DNA of 64,000 bases from Larix kaempferi (Eukaryota > Streptophyta > Pinopsida > Pinales > Pinaceae). Positions 46,020-56,739 of this stretch are shown here, in pieces. Location: positions 13,387,001 to 13,451,000 of the forward strand of contig BSBM01001138.1 in assembly GCA_027924585.1 (NCBI GenBank), read 5' to 3'. Under the pieces are notes generated by a model, which was not told the origin of the DNA, made no database searches, and worked only from the letters and a program-made list of their open reading frames with translations. Each line of letters begins with the position of its first letter. Position 1 is the first letter of the stretch. The translations under genes and the position numbers were made by a program.

Positions 46020-46640
46020 TACTGTGGAATCCTCAGGACTTATTACGTGCTTCACAAAACCTCGAAAGAGCATCCCAGGCTGTTATGAGCACATGGCTCT
46101 ACCTATAGGATCTCCCAGGGCCATATTATATGTGACCTCACCACAAAACCTCGCAAGAGCATCCCAGGCTGTTACGAGCACACAGCTCTACCTATAGGAT
46201 CTCCCAGGGATATATTATATGTGGTCACCACAAAACCTCGCAAGAGCATCCCAGGCTGTTACGAGCACTCAGCTCTACCTATAGGATCTCCCAGGGATAG
46301 ATTATATGTGGTCATGGAAAAACCTCGCAAGAGCATCCCAGGACTTATTACGAGCACACAGCTCAACCTATCGGATCGCCCAGGGACATATTATATGCCA
46401 TAGGAAAAACCTCAAAAGAGCATCTGCCAGATATCCCAGGGCCAAATTATATGCCATAGGCAAAACCTCGAAAGACTATCTGCAGATCTCCCAGGGCCAA
46501 ATTATATGTCCTCCCAGAGCAAAACCTCGAAAGAGCATTTGCCAGATATCCCAGGGCCAAATTATATGCCATAGGCAAAACCTCGAAAGACTATCTGCAA
46601 ATCTCCCAGGGCCAAATTATATGCTCATCTGCACAACCTG
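46020..46640 (-). repeat. Tandem array A in the copia 3' region (AACCTCGAAAGAGCAT units)
   Basis: About eight units of variable length (roughly 60-90 bp), each containing AACCTCG(C/A)AAGA, an ATCCCAGG or TCTCCCAGGG phrase and AATTATATG or ATATTATATG. It lies between the end of the RNase H frame and the 3' LTR. Confidence 0.85.
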
Positions 46641-47280
46641 ATCCACGACCATAGAGTATCAACCTGATACTCACCATACATCATCGTGATGTACACACGA
46701 TCATCCTAATCAACATCACTGCAACATCCTGCTGCATGTCATTTGGAGCAACATACTAAAGCTCGTCATCCATGATCATCCTGATCATACAATGCATCTA
46801 CCTGATGCATACCAAGTATCTACCTGATACATTTCATCATACATGATCCACCTGATCATACAATGTATCGACCTGATACAAATACAAATACATGATACAT
46901 ATCACCATACATGATCCACCAGATCATACAATGTATCCACCTGATACATATACAGATACATGGTCCAAGCATCCAACATGATGCATATACAAAATACATA
47001 CAAATGATCCTAATGATCATATCCAGCATCCAACATGATGTGTTCATACATATAAATGATCCAACTGATCATATCCAACATCCAACATGATGCATACATA
47101 CATATAAATGATCCAACTGATCATATCCAACATCCAACATGATGCGTACATACATATACATATAAATGATCCAACTGATCATATCCAGCATCCAACATGA
47201 TGCATACATACATAAAAAAATGATCCAACTGATCATACAAAGCAGAAACCAGAACATCATCCTGATGCTCATCATCTAGC
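46640..47280 (-). repeat. Tandem array B in the copia 3' region (ATCCAACTGATCATATCCA units)
   Basis: Repeats of CATGATCCACCTGATCATAC with TATCGACCTGATACA, grading into a regular array of about 55 bp units: ATGATCCAACTGATCATATC then CAACATCCAACATGATGC and ACATACATAT (47040-47240). Many units contain the palindrome TGATCA. No coding function is evident; short ORFs here are repeat by-products. Confidence 0.85.
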
Positions 47281-47350
47281 GCTTACATCCACAGCCATGT
47301 GAAGGATCCTCCTTCCAACATGCTTGGAATGGCTTCATCAAATGTGTCCA

Positions 47351-48157
47351 TCACTTCTTCCTCGAAGTGTCATCAATCCGAAGAACACCAAGCCTCTCTC
47401 TGAAGTACTCGAACTTCACCCTGGCTAGTGGCTTCGTCAGCACATCTGCAATCTGCTCGTCCGTCGCAACATACAGGAGCTTCATAGCTCCTCTCTGCAC
47501 CATATCCCTGATATAGTGATATTTGATCTCTATGTGTTTCGACCTGTCATGAAACATTGGGTTCTCAGACAGCTTCACACAACTCTGGTTATCACAGAAG
47601 ATACCAGTAGCATCCAACGGGAGATCAAATAACTTAGACAGTAGCTTCCGTAGCCATACTGCCTCAGAACTAGCTGAACAGGCTGCAACATACTCTGCCT
47701 TAGTTGTACTCAGTGCTACCCAGGACTGCTTCCTGCTAAACCAAGAGATCACACCTGATCCCATACTGAAGTAGCACCCAGATGTGCTCTTCCTATCTGC
47801 AACACTGCCAGCCCAATCTGAATCAACATAACCCTGTAGGTTAAACTTTTGATTCGCTTCATACTTGAGCCCATAATCCACTGTACCCTTCAAGTACCTC
47901 AGAACATGCTTTACTGCAACCAGGTGAACACTCCTCGGATCCATCAGGAACTGGCTCAATGTGTTCACAGCAAAGCAAATATCTGGTCTCGTGTTCGTCA
48001 GGTACATCAAGGACCCAATCATCTGACAATACATAAAGACATCAACCGGCTCAGATGAAGCATCACATAGAAGCTTCAGATTCGATGCCATAGGTGTGGC
48101 CATGGCCTTGCAATCCATCATCCCGAATCTCTTCAGGATATCTACTGTGTACTTCCC
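47351..48157 (-). pseudogene. Copia RNase H domain
   Basis: 256 codons read minus from 48121. It continues the RT frame after a TAA (48158-48160, in FLG-stop-GKYTVDIL, most simply a CAA change). Motifs: RPDICFAVNTLSQFL, VLRYLKGTVDYGLKY, the catalytic region YVDSDWAGSVADRKSTSG, AEYVAACSASSEAVWLRKL, CDNQSCVKLSENP and HYIRDMVQRGAMKLLYV. The C-terminus ends with FREIRLGV-like sequence and a stop at 47351. The domain itself is intact. Confidence 0.95.
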
Positions 48158-49500
48158 TTAACCAAGGAAGATCCCACCTGCACTCTGCCACACCTCCATA
48201 CCTAGGAAATAATGCATCATTCCAAAATCTTTCATATCGAACTCGGCAGCAAGCTTCCTCTTAGTATCTGCAATCAATCTATCATCTCCTGTTACAAATA
48301 AGTCATCCACATACAGGAGTAGAATCACAGGATTCCCTTCCTCAACCTTGTAGTAAAGGTTGGAATCCGCTTTACTCTTGGTAAAGCCAAAACTAGATAG
48401 GAAACTGTTCATCCTACCATAATAGGTTCTGGGAGCTTGTTTCAAGCCATACAAGGCTTTCTTCAATCTGCACACATATGACTCCCTGTCATGTATTTCG
48501 AAACCGAGTGGCTGCTCCACATATACTTCCTCTTCAACTACACCATTCAAGAAAGCAGTCTTGACATCCATTTGGTGTATTTTCCATTTCATTGCTGCAG
48601 CCAGGGAAAGTACTGTTATGATGGAAGTATACCTGGCTATAGGTGCAAAAGTTTCTTCATAATCTATTCCCTCTTTCTGAGAGAAGCCACGAGCTACGAA
48701 TCTTGCCTTGTATTTCTCTACACTGCCATCTGCAGCATGCTTGATTTTGTAGATCCATTTGGAAGTCACAACAGACTTCTCTTTAGGTCTTGGGACAACA
48801 TCCCAAACATCATTCTTCATTATTGATTGGTATTCCTCAACCATGGCATCCTTCCATTCTTTCTTTTCCGCTGCTTCTTCATAACTAGAAGGCTCTTTGT
48901 TCATAATGTCACAGAGTAAAGCAACATAGCTGGTATGTGATCTGGTTCTCTTCTTTGCTCTATGTTCTTCTTCTGGAATGCCAAATCTTTCTGCATCTTG
49001 AATGAGCTCTCTAGCCCATGCAGGTTTCCTCTTGTGAGAGTTATCCTCACGGGGTGGATCTACAGGTTCTTGTGGATCTTCAAACTCACGAACAACTTCT
49101 GGAACTGCTTCAGTCATGGTAGTGTCTTGAAATCTAGTTTCCTTAGGTTCTTCATAAACTTCGATAGGTGCCTTCCTTGATTTGATGAATGCTGATTTTT
49201 CATCAAATGTTACATCCCTACTGACATCAATCTTCTTGAACCCTGGAAAGTATATTCTGTAAGCCTTCGAGCTTTCACTGTAACCCACAAAGATACCCTT
49301 CTTTCCTGAAGGATCTAGTTTAGTCCTCTTTTCCTTTGGGACATGAGTGTATACTGGACAACCAAATATTCTGAGATGGATGACTTCAGGTTTCTTACCA
49401 GAAAAGACCTCTTCTGGTGTCTTGTTGTCCAATATCTTGTGGGGTGTTTTGTTCTGCACATATACAGTTGTTTTAGCTGCTTCTGCCCATAGATACATAG
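48158..49500 (-). pseudogene. Copia integrase C-terminus and reverse transcriptase
   Basis: 446 open codons on the minus strand. N-terminal part: [19 protein letters not shown] and [27 protein letters not shown] (integrase C-terminal region). RT part: [58 protein letters not shown], and the catalytic [14 protein letters not shown] with YVDD intact. Upstream it is separated from the rest of the integrase by a TAG in MMHD-stop-DLPMYL (49509-49511), a simple CAG change. Confidence 0.95.
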
Positions 49501-50493
49501 GTAGATCCTAGTCATGCATCATTGTCCTTGCTGCTTCCATGATAGTTATGTTCTTTCTTTCTGCAACTCCATTCTGTTGAGGATTATAAGGAGCAGTCAA
49601 CTCCCTCTTAATCCCTGAATCACTACAAAGCTTCTTGAAGTCACCTAAGGTGAATTCTCCACCATTGTCGGATCTGAATGTTTTGATCTTCTTGTCAGTT
49701 TAATTCTCCATCAAGGTTTTGAATTCCTTGAACTTATCAAACACCTCATCTTTGTTCTTCAAGAAGTATACCCAAGTCTTCTGGAGAATTCATCAATAAA
49801 TGAGACATAGTAAACATACCCACTAAGAGAACTGGATGACATAGGACCACATACATTTGAGTGGATGATTTCCAGGATATCCTTTGCCTTTCTTTCACTG
49901 CTTGGGAAAGCCTTCTTAATGTTCTTACCTTTTGCACATCCTTTGCAAACACCTTCATGTTTTGTCTTGATTTCAGGAAGACCCTCTACAACCTTGCTTG
50001 CAATTGGAAGTGCCCTATAGTGCATATGAGCAAGTCTTCTATTCCAAAGTTCACTTGGATCCATGGATTCATGCGCCATGGCATGTTCAGGTTGTCCCTT
50101 CAATTTATACAAACCTCCCTCTTGCTCTCCAATCACTACTGCATCAGCTATGGTCTTTCCCTTTGGCCACATTAGGACTTGGCCATCCACAAATGCAACC
50201 CTCATACCTTTTGCATCCAATGTAGAGATGGAGAGTAAGTTCTTCTTGAGCCCAAGTACATAAAGGACTTCTTTCATCTTCAAATATTTTCCAGAATCTA
50301 GGTTGTAGGAGGCTTCACCACTTCCTTTGATTGGGTATTGATAATCATCCCCAAGTTTCACCTTATGGGGTGATTCATGTTCAGATAGGTTCACAAAAGA
50401 TTCCTTAAACCCAGTCATGTGTTTGGAAGCCCCACTGTCAATTAACCAATCATAACAACCATGGGAGATAGTACCTATGAGAGCAGAGATCAA
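49501..50493 (-). pseudogene. Copia protease and integrase core
   Basis: Minus strand: protease motif WLIDSGASKHMTG, then the integrase GAG_pre region (ELWNRRLAHMHYRALP) with a CKGCAKGKNIKKAFP zinc-binding half. The first catalytic Asp of the DDE triad is replaced: the expected HxDxCGPM reads HSNVCGPM. A 1-bp deletion near 49770 shifts the frame after FIDEFSRR. In the other frame SDNGGEFTLGDFKKL (second D) and NPQQNGVAERKN (E) are present. A TAA at about 49700 interrupts between them. Integrase would be inactive. Confidence 0.9.
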
Positions 50494-50499
50494 AACATA

Positions 50500-51387
50500 C
50501 TCTTCTTCACTTGATGAGTCATCATCACTATCATCACTTTCTACCCTAGCCTTCTTCTTGGGTGGTTCATCATCCTCGGCAGCATGAGCATGAAACCTTC
50601 TTTTGCTGCCCTTCTTCTTCTTGCTAGAGTTGTTGTTATTATCCCTTTTGTTTTTGGAACAATCTGAAGCAAAGTGACCCTTCTCATTGCATGTGAAGCA
50701 TCTTAGATCCTTCTTATTCTTTTGATGGGATCTCTTTTAGTGAGAGTGCTCCTTCTTGGGATTGCTTCTTTTGGTGTGAGCTGCAAGAGCTTGATCTTCA
50801 CCTCCCATCTTTTCCTCACGAGCTACAAGTCTAGCTTCTTCTTGGGAGCATTCTTCCCGCAATCTGTTGAAGGATACCAACTTCTTTCTTGCACAGATTC
50901 CTTGAATGAAGGAATCCCATGACCTAGGTAGGCCATTCAGAGTGGTCATGACAACTTCACCATTCTCCACCATTTCATCTACTGCTTCCAGTTGTTCCTT
51001 AATCTGGGAGACCCTAGAAAAATAAGATTGAATTGTTTCTCCATTCTGAAACTTTACTCCTTTCAATTGGTTCCGCAGGGTCATCTTTCGATTTATGTTC
51101 TTCCCTTCAAATAGCTTGGTCAAAGAGTCAAACATCTCCTTGGGTGTCTTTAGAGAAGACACATGGGGTATGAGATGGTCTTTGCTAGAATCAGCAATGA
51201 TTCTCTTTGCCTTGACCAAGTTCTTCTTATGCAATACTTTAGCCTCTTCATCCTCTGGGATAGGGATGTCTTCTTTTACATATGAGTCCAACTCATTCTC
51301 TTCTAGGATTAATCCAATCCTATACTTCCAAGCTCGGAAGTTATCATCCCCTTCAAGCTTATCCTCAAGCTTGGTGTGGTGAGACAT
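50500..51387 (-). pseudogene. Copia gag with CCHC zinc knuckle
   Basis: ATG at 51385-51387 (MSHHTKLEDKLEGDDNF). The capsid-like helical region includes FRAWKYRIGLILEENELD, FDSLTKLFEGKNINRKMTL, SYFSRVSQIKEQLEAVDEMV and LNGLPRSWDSFIQGI. TAA at 50737-50739 follows KKEHSH. In the same frame the zinc knuckle CFTCNEKGHFASDC (CX2CX4HX4C) and a basic/acidic linker lead to the protease. Capsid assembly and RNA binding are the family role. Confidence 0.95.
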
Positions 51388-51952
51388 CTTAAAGAGTACT
51401 TCAAATGGAAATAGAAAAGATTTAGGTCTTACCACTTGAAATGCTGAAAACTGGATCTAGTCCCATATTAGGGTTTGTCGAAAAAACCCTAAAACTTCAA
51501 AATGTGAATTTCAACTTTCTGAAAGGATAGAAAGATGCGCCTTGATTAGCTGATTAGCCTGGTGCATTCAGAATTTGAGATCAACAAAGTTTTACCCTTC
51601 ATATTTGCATTTTTTTTTCCCTCCCAGGTTCACTAGGGAGAGCCCTGAATTAGGGTTTGAGTTTCCCAGAGATCTACGCAGCCAAAAATCTCGATCCAAA
51701 GCTCTAAACTTTGATTTTTGCAAGGAGCTTCCAGCTATGTCTTCATATTCCAGAAATTCCTATTTTTGTGGAAACCCTAATTTTTAGGGCCAAATCTGAA
51801 AATGCTCAAAATTGAATTCTGATTGGACAGATGGATTTGCCTTGATGAGTAGAGTCAATCTACTATACTTATTTTCCAAAATCTGTGGAGAGAAACCCAA
51901 TAAACAAGAAACTCAAGTTTCCGTCACTGCAAAATGTCTTCTTCTCAGGTTA

Positions 51953-51964
51953 GCTCTGATACCA
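51953..51964 (-). other. Primer binding site, initiator-Met tRNA type
   Basis: The minus strand reads TGGTATCAGAGC immediately after the 5' LTR, the standard complement to the 3' end of plant initiator methionyl-tRNA. Confidence 0.95.
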
Positions 51965-52557
51965 TGTTAAATTTTGAGCATTAATTCACAATACTCTAGG
52001 ATATTCACTAAGAGAATAACATATATAGTATATCAATGCATAACAATCACAATAAGCATGACAAGCATCACAAGAATCAAAAGCATGAGAGACAAGAGAC
52101 ATAGAGTTTCCATGGGGAAAACCCTAAGGTGAAAAACCCCACAACTTCCTCAGAGATAGAGAGAGCAATGGCTCAACCAAAGTACAACCAAAATACACTT
52201 GAGATAGTCTCCTAGTAGCAGATGATCCTCCTCCTCACTAGTGCGCCACTTTCTGAGTGAGAGAAGTGTGACTTTTTGAATCATCCAAATAGAGATCTCC
52301 TGATCTCTATTTATACATAACCTATTTGCCCAGTTACACTATGGGGCCGACTTGTCTATATAGATACATCCACAATATAATATATATTTCAGGTCCGACC
52401 CCACACATGGTGGTCTAATAACCCATCGGCAAGTACACACACTTGCAACACTTGTCAATCCACATGACGACACTTCCTTATAGAGGAATAACACATCTCT
52501 AATAAGGGTACAATAAATATATATGAAATACATTCCAAAGTTACATATACATCAACA
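51965..52557 (-). repeat. 5' LTR of the copia element
   Basis: 593 bp, TG...CA. It contains a TATTTATA-like promoter element on the minus strand (near 52308-52316). It differs from the 3' LTR by scattered substitutions, a 12-bp duplication near 52180 and a short deletion near 52530. Confidence 0.95.
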
Positions 52558-52598
52558 GTTGTTGTTGTTATATATATAGTCACTGTTCTTGTATGCAG

Positions 52599-53215
52599 TG
52601 AGGATATCACCACAAAAGAAACTATTGGTCCTAGGAGTAGAGGGATTGCTCTTTGGAGTTCGGATGTTATCCAACATTGAAGATTATTCCAAACAACCTC
52701 ATTTTGTCCATAAATTCTATCGTTATTAGACACGCATGTTCAGCCGCAAAATTATCCGTGTTGCCAGAGAGCATTTCGATGTTGCTCTGTGGTTTTCCTG
52801 GCTCAACAACATGGAAATTAAAAATTTCATGGGTGTATTTGAATGGTTGAAAAATGAAGAATTTGTATTTTTTTGGGGTCGAGAGCAATGTGAACCTAGT
52901 ACTATTTATAATCACTCAATGTCTGCATACTATAATGTTGGTGAAGTACCGAACATATACAAAAAGTCCTTCAAGGATGTACTTATCCAATATGGAGACA
53001 TATATAAACAAATAGACATGTTGTTTATAGATGAAGGGCAATATCAATCAGCAGATAATAACATGGAAAACTGCTTGAAAATGCCAACTAGTTGGAAATT
53101 TGACGGTTCAAAAGAGAGAGAGATAACTATAAAAACAATGTTGTGTGCTCTGTTGAATTATCTCGAGCCTCATTCAAAAATGGGGCGTTGGTTAAACACA
53201 TTGAATTTGAGATGA
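52599..53215 (+). pseudogene. FCP1-like HAD domain 2 of the fused gene
   Basis: After an acceptor GTTCTTGTATGCAG the frame reads QKKLLVLGVEGLLFGVR, the place of the FCP1 LLVLDLDGLLV strand, with both catalytic Asp absent (GxE). It continues with HFVHKFYRY, a TAG, SRKIIRVAREHFDVALWFSW (FDVALWSS block), EEFVFFWGREQCEPST (D..C block), YKKSFKDVLIQYGDIYKQ, IDMLFIDEGQ (NTLLIDDS block) and ends MGRWLNTLNLR with TGA at 53213-53215. It is in the middle of the FCP1 domain series; the copia element separates it from domain 1. Domain order is complete, so a dead enzyme-like domain is likelier than a random resemblance. Confidence 0.55.
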
Positions 53216-53367
53216 ACGTCATATTGTACAAAATTTATTTAGTGATTTGTATATTTTTTACAGTTACTTTTACATTTAATTGATGTAAGTTTTATTGCAC
53301 AGTTCTCATCTTATTTATGGACATCATACCATGTAGCTGGTAACGTGTTTAAAAAATTGTTGAACAT

Positions 53368-53903
53368 GAAAACAGAAACTCGGATTGCGACGACCACCGG
53401 ACATCGAAACATCAACAAAGTATTATTTTATACGGCCGGGCTTAAGGGAATTTTTTGAAAAATACTTTCGCATTTTTGAGGTTGGGGTATGGACATCTGC
53501 TCAATGAAAAAATGTTGACAAGTTTTTGCCTATATTATTACAAAGAACAGGATTGAAAAGGGAACAATTTACATTAATTTTAACACGGGAAAATTGTTCT
53601 TCCGTAGCCATAGAGGGTTTTCAGTGTGTTGGAAATCCTAATGTATTTCGCAAGCATTTAAGTATAGTTTGGGACACTTTGAACCATGGTTGGGATCGGA
53701 CAAATACTGTGATTGTCGATGACTCCGGAGAAAAACATGTTTCTAACGATGAAGGGAACTGTATTATAACAAAAACTTATAATTCCGATGATGTCAATGA
53801 CACATTTTTGTTAGATCGATTATGGCCTTGCTTGCTGCACCTGAATGGCAAGAGCGATGTGAGGCCAATTGTTAATAAAATAAAAATGGAAGTATTTTGT
53901 TAA
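53368..53903 (+). pseudogene. FCP1-like HAD domain 3 (partial)
   Basis: Reads YYFIRPGLREFFEKYFRIF, EVGVWTSAQ, TGA, KNVDKFLPILLQRTGL, FTLILTRENCSSVAIEG, VFRKHLSIVWDTLNHGWDRT and NTVIVDDSGEKHVSNDEGN, ending near MEVFC with TAA at 53901. The RPGL..FF..VGVWTSA, the D/E..C, the LxxvW and the NTVIVDDSGEK blocks are all FCP1-type, and this copy keeps the VDDS motif. The N-terminal DxD strand is not found in frame; LLNMKTETR just upstream may be its relic. Domain borders are approximate. Confidence 0.55.
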
Positions 53904-54800
53904 ATAATACACTTGAATGTTTGTTTGTACTAGTATGTCCAATTTCACTGTGATTATAATTCTTGTAAAGTGTCGATTTTGGTTTCCGAAAATGTAACTC
54001 TATTTAAATTGTATTGTTAAATCATAAAAAATATAAATCTGTGTGCTTGATTTATCATTAATATGATTTATATGCAGGTTATGCACCAGTAAATTTCTTT
54101 ACTTGATTCATATTGTTTCACATTCTGCAATTACATAACAGTCATTAATATCATCATATTAAGTTAATTTGCTAAGTTAAGTTATTAAGCATCTAATTAA
54201 CAACTTCATAACTAGGCTTATGCCTATCATTCTAAGAACATATAGGAGGCATCCATCCATCAATGAGGTTGTGACAGCATAAGCATACATGTATTACATA
54301 AATGGAGTTTAGCCATTCATCATTCACATACAAAATTAATACAGCAGATAGCTTATGCAATTGAAAGAAACCTCATTCATGAATATAACCTTCTAACAAG
54401 CTTAACATAGCATATTCATGGCTTACATTTATTTACACATAATTTTATTCCACAGATTGAACATATCAATCATAATTAAATACATGAACATTATAATCCA
54501 TTTTTTTTCAAAAGAAGAAATCATACTATTGTTATTCAAAACTGAATCAAATAGTACATGATGTTCCATGAGGTTCCTTGACTCACTAAAGAGCCGAAGT
54601 AAACCAGATATTGTTAAGAAGACTTCCTGGAAAATTACAATAATTTCTCAAAAACAGTCTGAGAATTTCATCCTTCTGCTAGAAAAATAAGAAACTTTCA
54701 GCTATTTAGAAACTTATCCCTTCTAGGTCAAAAAGCAGTCCAAAATATGGCTTAGTCAAAGAACTTTACTGATCCCTTATCAAAACATAAGTGATCAATA
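53904..54800. other. AT-rich 3' flank, no gene
   Basis: No coding features. Possibly 3' UTR and downstream DNA of the fused gene. Confidence 0.5.
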
Positions 54801-55117
54801 ATTTCCTCCCAAAAAAAATAACCAACTTCTTTTTTCATTGCATCTTTTGAAAGCTTATATGCATCGTTGTTGTGCTACCTATATATACGCTCAAAGGAGA
54901 TGGTTTTGAAAAACTAGATTTATGAGCGGATCATTTGACACCAATGCTCAAGTTTGAGGATTTTAAGCTTGTAGTCTGCTTGATCCCATTTAATTGTTAC
55001 CCTCGAATCACCGAATACTTTCAAATCATTTAAACAAAAAACATTGGCAACTTTCAGCATACACCATAGGACAAGAAGTTCAGCTTTCATGTTTGTGCCT
55101 GATCCACAGTTTAGCAT
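54800..55117 (-). pseudogene. RNase H-like domain fragment (LINE-type)
   Basis: Minus strand: GSGTNMKAELLVLWCMLKVA, LKVFGDSRVTIKWDQ, LKILKLEHWCQMIRS, then after a stop YR.HNNDAYKLSKDAM. These match the pattern of plant LINE/reverse-transcriptase-like RNase H (AELLALW, GDSxVxIxW, HWxxxIR, xEHNxxADxLSK). The E and D catalytic positions in AELL and GDS are present. ADxLSK is altered to AYKLSK. The fragment begins abruptly near 55117. Confidence 0.75.
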
Positions 55118-55479
55118 TATTGTTACCCTCTACCAATTTTTAAAAAAATTGCAATTAGGCTCCTAACTGCGATTTTCACCTTCGGCCAAATTTGAATTCA
55201 TAGTCATTATCCGACAAATGGTTAACGAGCTTTTATATTAAAAAGAGAGAATAGATTACATAGCATAGGGGAGACTGGTCCCAAAAAACAAGAGTTGTCA
55301 AAACAGTCTCTTCATATTTCAGTCGGTGATCTTCAAAAAAGGCCTAATGCTTACTATTACTGAAATTTTTAACGAACTGACCTAAGAGAAACTTACAAGA
55401 GTAATACATATAAGAAGGATTACAAAATTCAACCCAAACATAGCTTCTAAAACACCGAGACGAGAACACAAAGAAGGAG

Positions 55480-56505
55480 TCAGTTGCCACGATGGAGACG
55501 AGCGTTCTTATCCTTGCCTCCTGCTGTTGTACCTGTATTTTCATCATCAATGTTCAAGATGAAGGATGGGCTATTTCTGCGACTAGTTCTGATACAATCA
55601 AATTTAGTTTCCACAATCCTAAGGCAGCTATGGAATGAGTCTAACTTGCCAACCAGCTTCTCGAAATAGTCTTTAATCTTGCCATTGCTATTCCGGACTT
55701 CAGCGTTAGAAATTTGACCGAAGGTAGCGAGGTGAGATATGGATGTCTTCATCTCGGAGAAGTCACCCCGTAACCAACGGACTTGGGCTTCCAGGTCCAG
55801 AACTTGCGTGAGAATTTCTGGGGAAGGGTTGTCCTTCCCACGAGGAGAATCAATGTTAACCAGACCACCATTATCGGCCAACGCATGCTGCCAATTTCTC
55901 GGGCTAACTTACCATGAAACTGCTGCGTAGGACCACTTTGATTGCAGCCAGCTTCATAGGGGGTCGAGATAAACCTAGAGTCAGGAGTCAAGAGGACCTT
56001 CCAATTCCTGCTTCCAGAATCAAAACCAAATCCATAATGTTTCACCGGGCCCCTGATTCCCTGACCCTGACCAAAGTCAAGAGGAACCCATATTTTATTG
56101 CTGCCAGAGTCGTCAGCATGCTTTGTCAAGCCATAACAAGATAGCGCATTACCGCAAGTGCTATGCCCATGAAAAATATCAGAGAGGTATCGCTTCAAGC
56201 CAACCCCCCCCGAACTGCCCCTGGGCAGACTTCCTACGTTTACGACATTGCAGAGCAGACAGACACAAATTTCTCACCTCCATATTCAGACAAAATGACC
56301 GACTTCGGAGAAAATCGCAGGGATAACCTTCGTAGAGAGGGACATGTAAGATATAGAATGCTCCGCCTTCGTGCATGAAATAGCCTCTGCAAACCTTGGG
56401 ACTAGTCCGCATTAATCTCCCGTATGCGAGACAGATGAAGATCAATGATAAGTTGTTTAGATTTGACATCAAATCATGATACATGATATAATTAAAATTG
56501 TACTT
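55480..56505 (-). pseudogene. Possible LINE ORF1 or retroelement remnant
   Basis: Several minus-strand frames with GC-richer composition. 56198-55930: FGQGQGIRGPVKHYGFGFDS, SGSRNWKVLLTPDSR. 55881-55480: ADNGGLVNIDSPRGKD, QVLDLEAQVRWLRGDFSEMK (coiled-coil heptads), TGTTAGGKDKNARLHR. A frameshift near 55890 links the two. A Gly-rich basic segment upstream of a coiled coil next to an RNase H fragment on the same strand suggests one LINE-like element, but I cannot name the domain. Confidence 0.35.
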
Positions 56506-56739
56506 CATCTTAATCCAAATTTTGTTGGCGCATGCTATATGTTATTTCGTTACAGATGTAATAATTTCATTTCTAAGACCGAAAGGTTCTAATCAATTCC
56601 CTGGCAATTCATTACAGTTAATCATTATGGGATCTTTAATGCTCTTCTTAAACACAAAGACCAATATGGGCAATTTATTAGTCGCCATATTCCATAGAAA
56701 AAGTGTTTCTATTCAATTTCCAGAGGGTAATCTTGCTAT

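Larger units (their letters stand above)
45209..52557 (-). mobile_element. Ty1/copia LTR retrotransposon, nearly complete
   Basis: Transcribed on the minus strand. LTRs are 45209-45802 and 51965-52557 (TGTTAAATTTTGAGC ... TACATCAACA), flanked by the target-site duplication GTTGT (45204-45208 and 52558-52562). PBS and PPT are present. Internal order on the minus strand is gag, protease, integrase, RT, RNase H, the order that defines Ty1/copia. The polyprotein is interrupted by four in-frame stops and one 1-bp frameshift, so the copy is not autonomous. The LTRs differ by scattered substitutions and small indels. It lies between the first and second FCP1-like domains of the host gene. Confidence 0.97.

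Noticed and set aside
46640-47280. Cys/Met-rich membrane peptides encoded in the copia 3' region
   Set aside because: They are translations of a short tandem repeat.
48491-48826. Plus-strand gene inside the copia element
   Set aside because: It is antisense to the open RT frame and has no domain.
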